From positions 9,796,001 to 9,860,000 of the forward strand of contig NZ_CP107780.1 of assembly GCF_036345175.1 (NCBI RefSeq): a stretch of DNA of 64,000 nucleotides, written 5' to 3'. Shown here piece by piece: positions 1 to 8,551 of the stretch (positions within the stretch are counted from its first letter, which is position 1; every line of letters starts with the position of its first letter). The notes under the pieces were generated by a model. That model did no database searches, was not told the DNA's origin, and saw only the letters and a list, made by a program, of their open reading frames with translations. Source of the DNA: Streptomyces sp. NBC_00576 (GTDB lineage Bacteria; Actinomycetota; Actinomycetes; Streptomycetales; Streptomycetaceae). The translations under genes and the position numbers were made by a program.

Positions 1-206
1 TCGCACCCGGCTACATCGCCACCGACAACACCCAGGCCCTGCAGGCCGACCCCGTCCGCAGCAAGGCCATCCTCGACCGCATCCCCGCCGGCCGCTGGGG
101 CAGCGCCGACGACCTCGCCGGCGCCACCGTCTTCCTCGCCTCCGACGCCGCCGCCTACATCCACGGCGTCGTCCTGCCCGTCGACGGCGGCTGGCTCGGC
201 CGATGA
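1..206 (+). CDS. kduD: C-terminal part of an SDR oxidoreductase, probably 2-dehydro-3-deoxy-D-gluconate 5-dehydrogenase
   Basis: Only the last 67 codons are in the window; the reading frame is open from base 3 and stops at 204-206. The visible part holds the SDR C-terminal signature: an APGYIATDNTQAL segment after the missing active site, then RIPAGRWG, FLASDAA and a VDGGW ending. The NTQAL and RIPAGRWG blocks are what I know from KduD, which interconverts 2,5-diketo-3-deoxygluconate and 2-keto-3-deoxygluconate (KDG) in the cytoplasm using NAD(H). The stop codon overlaps the next start (ATGA), so this gene is translationally coupled to the aldolase. That context supports KDG metabolism over other SDR roles such as 2-keto-3-deoxy-L-fuconate dehydrogenase, which I cannot exclude without the N-terminus. 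Confidence 0.85.
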   Translation, partial: APGYIATDNTQALQADPVRSKAILDRIPAGRWGSADDLAGATVFLASDAAAYIHGVVLPVDGGWLGR

Positions 207-835
207 ACGACACCAGCCTGGCCTCCGTGCTGGGCGGGGCCCGTCTCCTGCCGGTACTGACCGTGCCGTCCACGGCGACCGCCGGTCCGCTGGCCGACGC
301 GCTCGCCGCGGGCGGCGCCCGCTGCGCCGAGGTCACCTTCCGCACCCCGGGCGCCGAGCAGGTGCTCAAGACGATGGCCGCCCACGGGGAACTCACCGTC
401 GGCGCCGGCACGGTACTCACCGCCGAGCAGGCGGAGCGGGCGGTGGCGGCCGGGGCTCGTTTCGTGGTCTCACCCGGCTTCGACGAGGAGGTCGTCGCGA
501 AGTGCCGGGAGCTGGGGGTGCCCGTGGTGCCAGGCATCGCCACCGCCACCGAGCTGATGCGCGCCCTGCGCGCCGGCCTCGACACCGTCAAGCTCTTCCC
601 CGCCGAGGCGCTCGGCGGCCTGCGGACCCTGCGAGCGCTCGCGGCCCCCTTCCCCGGGACGCGCTTCGTACCGACCGGCGGGATCGACGCGTCCCGCATG
701 GCCGCCTACCTCGCCGACCCGGCGGTCCTTGCCGTGGGCGGAAGTTGGCTGGCCACCCCCGCCCACCTGGAGCGCGGCGACTACGACGAGATCCGCCGGC
801 TGACGGCCGATGCGGTGGAGAGGAGCATGTCGTGA
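203..835 (+). CDS. eda: KDPG/KDPGal aldolase
   Basis: Cytoplasmic class I aldolase that cleaves 2-keto-3-deoxy-6-phosphogluconate (or the galacto isomer) into pyruvate and glyceraldehyde 3-phosphate. The 210-residue length matches the family. A Glu at residue 43 in CAEVTFRT is the expected general acid/base, and Lys130 in DTVKLFPAE is the Schiff-base lysine. The phosphate-binding PTGGI and VGGSWL loops follow. Start and stop overlap both neighbours (ATGA with the upstream SDR, GTGA with the kinase), so SDR, aldolase and kinase form one coupled unit that turns KDG into central metabolites. Confidence 0.95.
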   Translation: MNDTSLASVLGGARLLPVLTVPSTATAGPLADALAAGGARCAEVTFRTPGAEQVLKTMAAHGELTVGAGTVLTAEQAERAVAAGARFVVSPGFDEEVVAKCRELGVPVVPGIATATELMRALRAGLDTVKLFPAEALGGLRTLRALAAPFPGTRFVPTGGIDASRMAAYLADPAVLAVGGSWLATPAHLERGDYDEIRRLTADAVERSMS

Positions 836-1869
836 TCGACGTGGTGGCCCTCGGCGAGGTGATGCTGCGCTTCGACCCGGGCGAGGGACGAATCCGCACC
901 GCCCGCTCCTTCCAGGTCTGGGAGGGAGGCGGCGAGTACAACGTCGTCCGGGGACTGCGGCGTTGCTTCGGCCTGCGCACGGCCGTGGTGACCGCTCTCG
1001 CCGACAACGCGGTGGGCCGGCTCGTCGAGGACCTGGTCCTCCAGGGCGGCGTCGACACCTCGCTGATCCGCTGGGTGCCCGAGGACGGCATCGGCCGCTC
1101 CGCCCGCAACGGGCTGAACTTCGTCGAACGCGGCTACGGCATCCGCGGCGCGCTGGGCGTCAGCGACCGCGCGAACACCGCCGTGTCCCAGCTCCGCAAG
1201 GGGGACGTCGACTGGGACAACGTGTTCTCGACAGGGGTGCGCTGGTTCCACACCGGCGGCATCCTTGCCGGCCTGTCGGACACCACGGTGGAGGTCGCGG
1301 ACGAGGCCATGGCAGTGGCGCGCCGCCATGGCGTCACGGTCTCCTACGACCCCAACTACCGTCCCAGCCTCTGGGCCGGCCGGGGCGGCGCCGACGCCGC
1401 CCGCGAGGTCGATCTACGGCTCGCCCGGCAGGCAGACATCGTGGTGGGCGCCCTGGGCCTGACCGGGGCGTATCCGGGACAGGCGCGCGTCGGGGCCGAC
1501 GAGGTGGCGGACGCGCTCGCCGAGGTGGCCGGACTGCTGCCCGGGGCGAAAGTACTGGCGACGACTCTGCGCGAGGTGCCCTCGGCCGGCATCAACGACT
1601 GGTCCTCAGCCGCCTGGTCCGCCGAGTCGGGCTTCGTCACCGGCCCTCGGATGCCCGCCCTGCAGGTCCTGGACCGCATCGGCTCCGGCGACGGCTTCGC
1701 CGCCGGCCTGATCTACGGACTGCTCAGCGACACCGGCCTGGAGCACGCCCTGGCCTACGGCACCGCCCACGGCGCGCTCACCATGACCACGCCAGGAGAC
1801 GTCTCCATGGCCTCGCTCGCCGAGGTCGAGGCGCTCGTCGCGGGCGGATCAGCCCACGTCAGTCGCTGA
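832..1869 (+). CDS. kdgK: 2-keto-3-deoxygluconate kinase, PfkB/ribokinase family
   Basis: Phosphorylates KDG with ATP to give the substrate of the preceding aldolase. I chose GTG at 832 because it overlaps the aldolase stop and opens with VIDVVALGEVMLRFDP, the usual N-terminus; the longer upstream reading in this frame is only a shadow of eda. About 345 residues. The glycine-rich substrate region EGGGEYNVVRGL lies near residue 30, and the C-terminal PfkB signature is DRIGSGDGFAAGL, whose GSGD aspartate is the catalytic base. The family more often has GAGD there; GSGD is a mild variant. Sugar specificity is inferred from the coupled eda. Confidence 0.9.
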   Translation: MIDVVALGEVMLRFDPGEGRIRTARSFQVWEGGGEYNVVRGLRRCFGLRTAVVTALADNAVGRLVEDLVLQGGVDTSLIRWVPEDGIGRSARNGLNFVERGYGIRGALGVSDRANTAVSQLRKGDVDWDNVFSTGVRWFHTGGILAGLSDTTVEVADEAMAVARRHGVTVSYDPNYRPSLWAGRGGADAAREVDLRLARQADIVVGALGLTGAYPGQARVGADEVADALAEVAGLLPGAKVLATTLREVPSAGINDWSSAAWSAESGFVTGPRMPALQVLDRIGSGDGFAAGLIYGLLSDTGLEHALAYGTAHGALTMTTPGDVSMASLAEVEALVAGGSAHVSR

Positions 1870-1905
1870 CCGGCGGCCCCCTCACCCGTATCCCAGGAGC
1901 ACGTC

Positions 1906-2946
1906 TTGCACCAGCAGAAGATCCAGGACACGGCCGTCCCACTTACCGAGCTCGGCTTCGGGGCGTCCGTGATCGGCAATCTCTACCGGGTCGTCCCGGC
2001 CGGTGAGGCGGCAGCCGCCGTCGACGCGGCGTGGGAGGCCGGCATCCGGTACTTCGACACCGCCCCGCACTATGGTCTCGGCCTCTCCGAGCGCCGTCTG
2101 GGTGCCGCGCTGCGAGGCCGCCCGCGCGACGAGTACGTCATCTCCTCCAAGGCGGGCCGGCTGCTGGTGCCCAACGAGGAGCCACGAGGCGTGGACTCCG
2201 AGGGCTTCGTCGTACGGGACGACCTGCGCCGCCAGTGGGACTTCAGCCGCGACGGCGTGCTCCGCTCCATCGAGGACACACTGGAGCGCACCGGCCTGGA
2301 CCGGCTGGACATCGTCTACCTGCACGATCCGGACGACCACTGGCGGCAGGCAGCCGAGGAGGCCATGCCCACGCTCGCGGAGCTGCGCGACCAGGGCGTG
2401 ATCGGCGCGATCGGCGCCGGCATGAACCAGTCGGCGATGCTGGCCCGCTTCCTGCGCGAGACCGCCGCCGACGTGGTGATGCTCGCCGGCCGCTACACGC
2501 TCCTGGACCAGTCGGCGCTGGACGACGTCCTGCCCGCCGCGTACGAACTCGGCAAGAGCGTGGTGGCGGTGGGTGTGTTCAACTCGGGACTGCTCTCCCG
2601 CGACCGGCCCGCAGAGGGGATGAAGTACGACTACCAGGACGCCCCGCCGGAACTGGTCGCCCGCGCACGGGCGATCGCCGAGGTCTGCGCGGCGCACGGC
2701 ACCACCCTGCCCGCCGCCGCCATCGCCTTCCCGCACACGCATCCCACTATCATCAACGTCACCCTCGGAATGCGGACTCCGGAACAGGTCGGACGAAACG
2801 TTGAACTCCATGATCGGCAAGTCCCGGACGGCCTCTGGGACGATCTCCGCACTCAGGGGCTGATCAGGTCGGACGTGCTCACGGGGCACGGTGGGGGAGG
2901 GATGAGCGGTGTCTCTGACGGACAAGGCCATCGAGGACATTCGTGA
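1906..2946 (+). CDS. Aldo/keto reductase, D-threo-aldose/L-fucose dehydrogenase-like
   Basis: A 346-residue NAD(P)-dependent oxidoreductase of the AKR superfamily. It opens ELGFGASVIGNLY; the catalytic Asp is in YFDTAPHYG and the Tyr in the same motif, the Lys is in SSKAGR, and the His is in VYLHDPDDH. GLSERRLG and RTGLDRLDIVYLHD are typical of the branch that oxidises L-fucose or D-arabinose to the lactone. TTG at 1906 is taken as start, with CAGGAG about 7 bases before it. It is 36 bases downstream of kdgK, so probably the same operon, and its 3' end overlaps the regulator gene. A fucose dehydrogenase role would link it to the fucosidases near 55-61 kb, but that is inference. Confidence 0.85.
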   Translation: MHQQKIQDTAVPLTELGFGASVIGNLYRVVPAGEAAAAVDAAWEAGIRYFDTAPHYGLGLSERRLGAALRGRPRDEYVISSKAGRLLVPNEEPRGVDSEGFVVRDDLRRQWDFSRDGVLRSIEDTLERTGLDRLDIVYLHDPDDHWRQAAEEAMPTLAELRDQGVIGAIGAGMNQSAMLARFLRETAADVVMLAGRYTLLDQSALDDVLPAAYELGKSVVAVGVFNSGLLSRDRPAEGMKYDYQDAPPELVARARAIAEVCAAHGTTLPAAAIAFPHTHPTIINVTLGMRTPEQVGRNVELHDRQVPDGLWDDLRTQGLIRSDVLTGHGGGGMSGVSDGQGHRGHS

Positions 2947-3625
2947 GCTGATCCGGACCGGTGCCCTGCCTCCCGGCTCGAAGCTCCCTCCGGAGCCGGA
3001 CCTGGCCGCGCAGCTGGGCCTGTCCCGCAACCTCGCCCGCGAAGCGGTCAAGGCACTGGCCGTAGCGCGGGTCCTGGAGGTCCGGCGGGGCGACGGCACG
3101 TATGTGACCAGCCTTCAGCCGAGCCTGCTCCTGGAGGGACTCGGCGGTGCGGTGGAACTCCTGCAGGGCGACTCGGTCGCTCTGCAGGACCTCATGGAGG
3201 TACGCCGACTCCTCGAACCGATCGCCACGGCCCTTGCCGCGACCCGGATCTCCGACGTCCAACTGGCCGAGGTGAAGCGGCACTTGGACGCCATGCGTGA
3301 GGCCCGCGAGGACGTCGCACAGCTCAACGCCCACGACGCCGCCTTCCACCGCGCCGTCGTCGCGGCCACGGGCAACGAGACCCTCCTCACCCTGCTCGAA
3401 GGCATCTCCGGCCGCACCCTGCGCGCCCGCATCTGGCGCGGTCTGGTCGACGACAAGGCCGCGGGCCGTACTCTCGCCGAGCACGAGGCCATCTTCAACG
3501 CGCTGTCCACCCGTGACTCCGCCCTCAGCCAGGCCGCCGCACTGCTGCACGTGAGCAACACGGAGCAGTGGCTGAGGGAACATTTGCGCTCCGGTGAACC
3601 GTTCCTAAAGACTGAGCGGGCGTGA
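2909..3625 (+). CDS. FadR-subfamily GntR transcriptional regulator
   Basis: A 238-residue cytoplasmic DNA-binding protein. Residues 1-70 form the GntR winged helix (IRELIRTGALPPGSKLPPEPDLAAQLGLSR, read in two pieces, then GDGTYVTS) and residues 85-230 the all-helical FCD ligand-binding domain, with the HDAAFHRAVVAATGNETL segment that carries metal-binding histidines in relatives. The GTG start lies inside the end of the aldo/keto reductase gene (38-base overlap), so it is the last gene of the KDG operon and likely its autoregulator. The effector is probably a ketodeoxy acid or a hexuronate, inferred from the neighbours. Confidence 0.88.
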   Translation: MSLTDKAIEDIRELIRTGALPPGSKLPPEPDLAAQLGLSRNLAREAVKALAVARVLEVRRGDGTYVTSLQPSLLLEGLGGAVELLQGDSVALQDLMEVRRLLEPIATALAATRISDVQLAEVKRHLDAMREAREDVAQLNAHDAAFHRAVVAATGNETLLTLLEGISGRTLRARIWRGLVDDKAAGRTLAEHEAIFNALSTRDSALSQAAALLHVSNTEQWLREHLRSGEPFLKTERA

Positions 3626-4464
3626 GCCTGTTCAGCCGCGCGCCCCGAACGGTCTTGGGCGAGCTGGTCCCCGGCGTTCTCGACCCCGGGTGGCGACACG
3701 CATCCTGTGCGCGGTCCATGTCCGGGAGGCCAGTTTCCTCACGACCTGGCCAGTTGGATACGGCCGGAGGCGACGGGGAGGCCCTGAACCATCCTCTGGT
3801 GGAGCAGGAGCCCCGCACGCTGACGCCGTACCCGGTGTCCCAGGTCGCACGGCCACGCTAACCCAAACGGCCCAGGGCACCGCAATCCCGCAAGCGGACG
3901 ATCACACGATCGAGCTAATTCGACCTCGAACGCACTCCATGGCGAGCAGCTAACAACCCTTCCCTTGGGGACGACGGCGCGGAAGTGACGGGCGGCGCCG
4001 CAGATCCGTATCGACGGCGCACCACCCGAGGACGGACCCGCCCCGCTCACGACGCGCAGAGGCAGAGGCAGGGGCAGGCCGACAGCCCCTGACATACGTG
4101 CCGAGCAGGTTGCCGAGGATCCGTACCTGGGGCTCAGCTGCTCGATGATCACGACGCCTCTCCTTCCGTGACGGGCATCGAGGGCCGAGGCGGTCGGCGA
4201 ACTTCTCCAAATCGGCGACGTAGGATCCGTGCAGTACGCGCCCTGCGGATCCCGGTCGCTGTCACCCGGCCTCAGTGCGTCCGGGGCCAGGACGCGGTAG
4301 CGGTCCGCGAGTCACTCGGCGTTCACGACGCTGTTCGCAGCGGAAAGGGCGCGAGCGTCCGAGGCGCGGGGCTGACGGGGCGCTCGCGACACGGTGACCG
4401 TCGTACCGGTCGGCACGGCGGCCCCGCCGCGGATCTCTCGTCCCGCGACGGGGCCCGCCGTCGG
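3626..4464. other. Gene-poor spacer, about 840 bases, with no confident gene
   Basis: No reading frame here shows a recognisable domain, and codon use is not clearly coding in any frame. The one start with a good ribosome site is on the minus strand: GTG at 4152-4150 preceded by AAGGAGAGG, opening VIIEQLSP and then running as low-complexity Pro/Arg-rich sequence. It may be the 5' stub of a decayed gene. I see no clear hairpin terminator after the FadR-type gene. Confidence 0.4.
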
Positions 4465-5952
4465 TCACACGGACTCGACGTCGGTGGTGGCGAGTTTCGC
4501 GTAGACCTCCGGCTGCTTGCGGCGGAGCCGCATCGCGAGGACCGCGCCGATCGAGAAGACGATCGGGGTGAGCGCGGCGAGTGTCCAGTTGACGGCGGGC
4601 GGAGCGCCGGTGAAGAGATTGAGGCGGGTGCAGACCAGCCCCGTGATCACGGCCAGGAGGAGTGCGGCGGTCGCGGGTGCGACGACCGTGCGCACGCGTC
4701 CCGCCCCGCCGATTCCGGGATTACGGCGGAAGAAGGCGACCACGGCACAGGCGGCCAGCGTCTGCAGCGCGAGGATGCCGACCACTCCGGGGGTGTTCAC
4801 CCACAGCAGGAACTCGTTGTACGGGTGTGCGCCGATCGCGGCGAAGACGGCGGTGACGACGGCCGCCAGCACGGTCTGTGCGATGCCGGAGATCCAGGGC
4901 GAGCCGTGCCGGGGGTGGACGCGGCCCAGGCGGGCGGGGGCGGCGCCCTCGACGGAAAGCGCGTAGCCGTAGCGGGTGATGGCGTTGTGGAAGGCGAGCA
5001 GGGAGGCCAGGAGGCTGCTGACGATCAGGACCCGCTGGAAATCGGTGGCCCAGCCGCCCACGTAGCGGGTCATGGCGGTGAAGAACATCTCTGCCGGGTT
5101 CTGTGCCGCGGTCCCTACGACTTTGTCGTCACCGAAGGCCTGAACGATGACCCAGACGACGAACGTGTAGAAGAGGCCGAGGAAGCCGACGGCCAGGTAG
5201 GTGGCGCGGGGCACTGTGCGGTCGGGATCGCGGGCCTCCTCGCGGTAGAGGACGGTGGACTCGAAGCCGATGAAGGCGGCGACGGCGAGGCCGAGCGGTG
5301 CGCTCATCTTCGAGGTGAAGACGTTGGCGGGGGCGAAGGAGGCCAGGCTCAGGCCGTCCGCGCCGCCCTTGACGAGGATCGCGCCGGCCAGCAGCACAAG
5401 GATGGCGGTCTCCGCTATCAGCAGGACGGCGAGGACCTTGGCGCCCACGTGGATCGACCGGAAGCCGAGGAACCACACCACGGCGATCCCGGCGAAGGCG
5501 TAGACCGGCCAGGGCAGGTCGACGCCCAGGAGGTCGCTCGCGGTGCCGGCGGCGAAGAAGCCGAAGGCGCCGTAGGTGCCGATCTGCAGGGCGTTGTAGG
5601 AGAACACCGCCAGCAGCGCCGCGCCCAGTCCGGCAGGCCGACCCAGGCCCCGGGCGATGTACGAGTAGAAGGCGCCCGCGTTGCGGATGTGGGGCGTCAT
5701 GGCGGTGAAACCGAACGCGAACAGGCACAGGACGACGCCGACCGTCAGGTAGGCGACCGGGGCGCCGATGCCGCCGAAGAGGATGGCGAGCGGGGCGATA
5801 CCCGCCATCACGGTGAGCGGGGCGGCGGCCGCCACGACGAAGAAGACGATGTCGGTGACGCCGAGCGTGGCCCGCTGAAGGTGGCCGGCCGGCTCCGTAC
5901 CGGCAGCCGCTGGGGGTCTTTGGGGCGCGTTGGAAGTCTGAGGCTCGGTCAT
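4465..5952 (-). CDS. APC-superfamily amino acid/polyamine permease
   Basis: Integral membrane transporter of about 495 residues, the usual size for 12-helix APC permeases. After a hydrophilic Pro/Gln-rich N-terminus (about 30 residues) the first helix begins LGVTDIVFFVVAAAAPLTVM. GIGAPVAYL and the unwound-helix region NAGAFYSYIARGLGR are classic APC substrate-site features, and a later loop reads FIGFESTVLYREEARDP. I chose ATG at 5952 because the protein before it lacks membrane sequence and GGAG precedes it. It is co-directional with the amidohydrolase gene just upstream, with only 83 bases between, suggesting the permease imports the hydrolase substrate or takes up its amine/amino acid product. 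Specificity is not visible. Confidence 0.85.
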   Translation of the reverse strand: MTEPQTSNAPQRPPAAAGTEPAGHLQRATLGVTDIVFFVVAAAAPLTVMAGIAPLAILFGGIGAPVAYLTVGVVLCLFAFGFTAMTPHIRNAGAFYSYIARGLGRPAGLGAALLAVFSYNALQIGTYGAFGFFAAGTASDLLGVDLPWPVYAFAGIAVVWFLGFRSIHVGAKVLAVLLIAETAILVLLAGAILVKGGADGLSLASFAPANVFTSKMSAPLGLAVAAFIGFESTVLYREEARDPDRTVPRATYLAVGFLGLFYTFVVWVIVQAFGDDKVVGTAAQNPAEMFFTAMTRYVGGWATDFQRVLIVSSLLASLLAFHNAITRYGYALSVEGAAPARLGRVHPRHGSPWISGIAQTVLAAVVTAVFAAIGAHPYNEFLLWVNTPGVVGILALQTLAACAVVAFFRRNPGIGGAGRVRTVVAPATAALLLAVITGLVCTRLNLFTGAPPAVNWTLAALTPIVFSIGAVLAMRLRRKQPEVYAKLATTDVESV

Positions 5953-6035
5953 GGGGGTCTCCGCGTGCTGCGTGAGGTGACAGGTGGATGTTGCTGACCT
6001 GGTGGAGCGGTTCGGCCGCGGAAGGCGCCGGGCGG

Positions 6036-7691
6036 CTACCGTCCGCCGGGAGAAACGGGGAAGAGGGAGTAGAAACCGTGCGTGCGCCGGCCGGCGAGCC
6101 AGGTGCCCAGGACCGGCAGGTCCGCGAGGTCGTGTGGAGCGGTCTCGACCGGGTCGACGGCGAGATGCACCAGGTCCGCGCGCATTCCGGGGCGCAGGAC
6201 GCCCCATTCCTTCTCCTCGAACGCCTGGTGGGCGCACCCGGCGGAGTAGGCGGCCAGGGCGGTCGCGATGTCGATCCGCTCCTGGGGAAGCCAGCCGCCC
6301 TCGGGAATTCCGTCGGGGGTCTGGCGGGTCACGGCGGTGGCGATGCCCCGCAGCGGTTCGTAGTCGGTGCACGGCCAGTCGCTGCCGAACGCGATGGGTG
6401 CGCCCAAGGCGAGCAGGGCGGCGATCTGGTACTGCCGTGCGCCGCGTTCCGGGCCGATCTTCGGCAGGATGAGGTCGGTCATCAGCCGGTCGGGCTGGGC
6501 CCACAGCGGCTGGAGGTTGGCGATCACCCCGAGTTCGGCGAAGCGGGGCAGGTCGGCGGGGTCGATCAGCTGCGCGTGGGCGATGACAGGACGGCGGTCG
6601 CGGGGGCCGTTGACGCGGGCCGCGGCCTCGATGGCGTCGAGGGCGACCCGGACGCCGCCGTCGCCGAGCGCGTGGATGTGCGGCTGGAAGCCGAGGGCGT
6701 CGATCGCGGTGACGGCGGCCGCCAGTTCGTCCGGTGTCCAGTTGGCGATGCCGTGGGAGTGCGGGCAGTCGGTGTAGGGCTCCAGGAGGGCGGCCGTGCC
6801 GGACTCGATGACCCCGTCGGCGAAGAACTTCACGGTGTGCGCGGTCAGCAGCCCGGGGGCAGCACCTTCCACCCGTTCACGCTTGGCGGCGAGCCGGGGG
6901 AGCTGCTCGCGCCACTGCTCGGGTCCCAGGAAGAAGCCGAGGTCGGCACGGATCGGTAGCCCCGGGCTGTTGGCCGCCGCGCTGATCCAGACGTCGGCGT
7001 GGTGCATTTCCACCCAGGCGTCCTGCACCCAGGTGATCCCGGCGGCGGCGAATCGGGCGGCGGTTGCGCGCAGCGCGTCCACCTGCACTTGGTGCGACTG
7101 CGGGGGGACGAGGTCGAGAACGGGAAGCAGGGCGCCGAACTCGCGCAGCGTGCCCAGCGGCTCGGCGGAGCCTTCCCGGCGCACGATCTCCCCGCCGGCC
7201 GGGTCGGGCGTGGCGGCGGTGAACCCGGCCCGGTGCAGTGTCTCGCTGTTCACCCACGCGGTGTGGTGGTCCATGGTGCGCAGCACCACGGGCCGGTCGG
7301 GGACGGCCGCGTCCAGCCAGCGCGCGTCGAACCGGCCGTCAGGGGCGAGCCAGGCGTCGAAACCGTCGCCGGTGACCCACGCGGCCTCGGGATGCTCGTG
7401 GGCCCAGAGCCGTACGGCCTCGACGACCTCCTGTACGGAGGTGCACTCGCGGACGGGTGCTCCGAGCAGGCCCAAGCCGCCCATCACGGGGTGCACGTGC
7501 CCGTCGCCGAATGCGGGCAGCAGAGCGCCTCCTCGCAGATCGACCACGACAGTACTGCTGCCGCGGGCGGAGAGCGCCTCTGCCCCGAGCGCGCTGATCT
7601 TTCCGTCCGTGACGGCGAGGGCGTCGAGCACCGGGCCTTCGGCGGCCCCGGTCCTGACGATCCCTCCGGTGAACACGATGTCGGCCTGCAT
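6036..7691 (-). CDS. YtcJ-like metal-dependent amidohydrolase (amidohydrolase family 3)
   Basis: Cytoplasmic TIM-barrel amidohydrolase of 551 residues, typical for the YtcJ/NfdA group that removes N-formyl or N-acyl groups. The metal-binding HxH is in GDGHVHP near residue 65; later blocks are FFADGVIESGTAALLE, IHALGDGGVR, IAHAQL and FGSDWPC, the last carrying the catalytic Asp. ATG at 7691 is used because MQADIVFTGG starts the small beta-sandwich, although the frame stays open upstream. The promoter lies in a repeat-rich region shared with a divergent TetR gene, and the permease follows, so an inducible uptake-and-deacylation unit is likely. The substrate is unknown. Confidence 0.88.
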   Translation of the reverse strand: MQADIVFTGGIVRTGAAEGPVLDALAVTDGKISALGAEALSARGSSTVVVDLRGGALLPAFGDGHVHPVMGGLGLLGAPVRECTSVQEVVEAVRLWAHEHPEAAWVTGDGFDAWLAPDGRFDARWLDAAVPDRPVVLRTMDHHTAWVNSETLHRAGFTAATPDPAGGEIVRREGSAEPLGTLREFGALLPVLDLVPPQSHQVQVDALRATAARFAAAGITWVQDAWVEMHHADVWISAAANSPGLPIRADLGFFLGPEQWREQLPRLAAKRERVEGAAPGLLTAHTVKFFADGVIESGTAALLEPYTDCPHSHGIANWTPDELAAAVTAIDALGFQPHIHALGDGGVRVALDAIEAAARVNGPRDRRPVIAHAQLIDPADLPRFAELGVIANLQPLWAQPDRLMTDLILPKIGPERGARQYQIAALLALGAPIAFGSDWPCTDYEPLRGIATAVTRQTPDGIPEGGWLPQERIDIATALAAYSAGCAHQAFEEKEWGVLRPGMRADLVHLAVDPVETAPHDLADLPVLGTWLAGRRTHGFYSLFPVSPGGR

Positions 7692-7719
7692 GGCGGCGGC
7701 GCCCTTCCCGTCGTACGAC

Positions 7720-7821
7720 AACCGAACTGGAACCGAAACCCGAACTGAAACTGATTCGGTTTCGGTAATGTAGGCGTCACTCGAACGGCCGGGAAGCGTT
7801 TTACTGAAAGTCATTCGGTAA
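7720..7821. promoter_or_regulatory. Multi-site TetR-type operator between amidohydrolase and tetR genes
   Basis: Two imperfect palindromes share the same arms: ACTGAAAC-7-GTTTCGGT at 7744-7766 and TTACTGAA-5-TTCGGTAA at 7801-7821, each with one mismatch. In front of the first, CCGAAC or CCGAAAC half-sites recur about every 10-13 bases from 7721. The density of CCGAA/TTCGG elements in an intergenic region between divergent genes is the usual arrangement for a TetR repressor controlling its own gene and its neighbour. Binding is inferred. Confidence 0.6.
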
Positions 7822-7889
7822 AGTTCGGGTGACAGCCGCGGGTGGCCGTGCCGCCGCCCAGCGGGGGAGACGTACGAACAGGAGCCCAC

Positions 7890-8504
7890 GTGGCAAGGCC
7901 GCGCACCCCTCTGCTGGACCGCCGGCGCATCGGCGCGGCAGCGCTGAGAATCGCCGACGAGCAGGGCGCCCTCACCATTCCAGCGCTGGCCAGGGAGCTC
8001 GGGGTCGCTCCCTCCGCGCTCTACCACCATGTGTCGGGCCGTGAGGAGATCATCTCGCTCATGCGGGAGGAGCTGGCCCTGGAGACCAGCCCTGACGACT
8101 GGGACTCGTCACAGCCGTGGGAGCAGGCGCTGGAGGCCTGGGCCCGCTCCTATCGCACGGCCTTCGTGGCCCACCCCGGGGCGGTACCCCTGCTTGCGAC
8201 GGCCCCGCTGGCCGAGCCCTTCATGCACGCGATGTACGAAAGGGTCGCCGAACTCCTGCTGGCCGCCGGCTTCACCACCGGCCAGGTCATGCCACTGATC
8301 AACGCGCTGGAGAGCTTCATCCTCGGTTCGGCCCTCGACCTCGTCGCGCCGCCGGTGATGGTCTCCGACGTGACCCGCGAGACAGCCCCCCACCTCAGCG
8401 CCGTACTCGACGACACCCCCACCGACCACCGCCGCGCCGAGCTCGCGTTCGACATCGGTCTCCGGGCCATGCTCACCGGCTTCCGGGCACTCTTTCCCCG
8501 TTGA
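7890..8504 (+). CDS. TetR-family transcriptional regulator
   Basis: A 204-residue repressor with an N-terminal helix-turn-helix (IGAAALRIADEQGALTIPALA region, then LGVAPSALYHHVSGREE) and a C-terminal all-helical ligand domain resembling the TetR_C_1/tetracycline-repressor type. GTG at 7890 is chosen because AGGAG lies 5-6 bases before it and the protein begins VARPRTPLLDRRRI, right at the DNA-binding domain. It is divergent from the amidohydrolase and followed 47 bases later by the metallo-hydrolase gene. The operator repeats upstream make local autoregulation and control of the amidohydrolase/permease pair likely. Confidence 0.88.
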   Translation: MARPRTPLLDRRRIGAAALRIADEQGALTIPALARELGVAPSALYHHVSGREEIISLMREELALETSPDDWDSSQPWEQALEAWARSYRTAFVAHPGAVPLLATAPLAEPFMHAMYERVAELLLAAGFTTGQVMPLINALESFILGSALDLVAPPVMVSDVTRETAPHLSAVLDDTPTDHRRAELAFDIGLRAMLTGFRALFPR

Positions 8505-8551
8505 CCGGCTGGTACGGCCCCACACCACACCCGTCACCCGAGGAGCCCCTC

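Noticed and set aside
3739..4152. 137-residue minus-strand frame with a good ribosome site
   Set aside because: After the first eight codons it has no protein-like pattern or recognised domain; noted only as a possible stub in the spacer entry.
4168..5997. 609-residue open frame on the plus strand, antisense to the APC permease
   Set aside because: Gly/Asp/Glu-rich composition is typical of the reverse complement of GC-rich membrane-protein genes; the minus strand has a clear permease.
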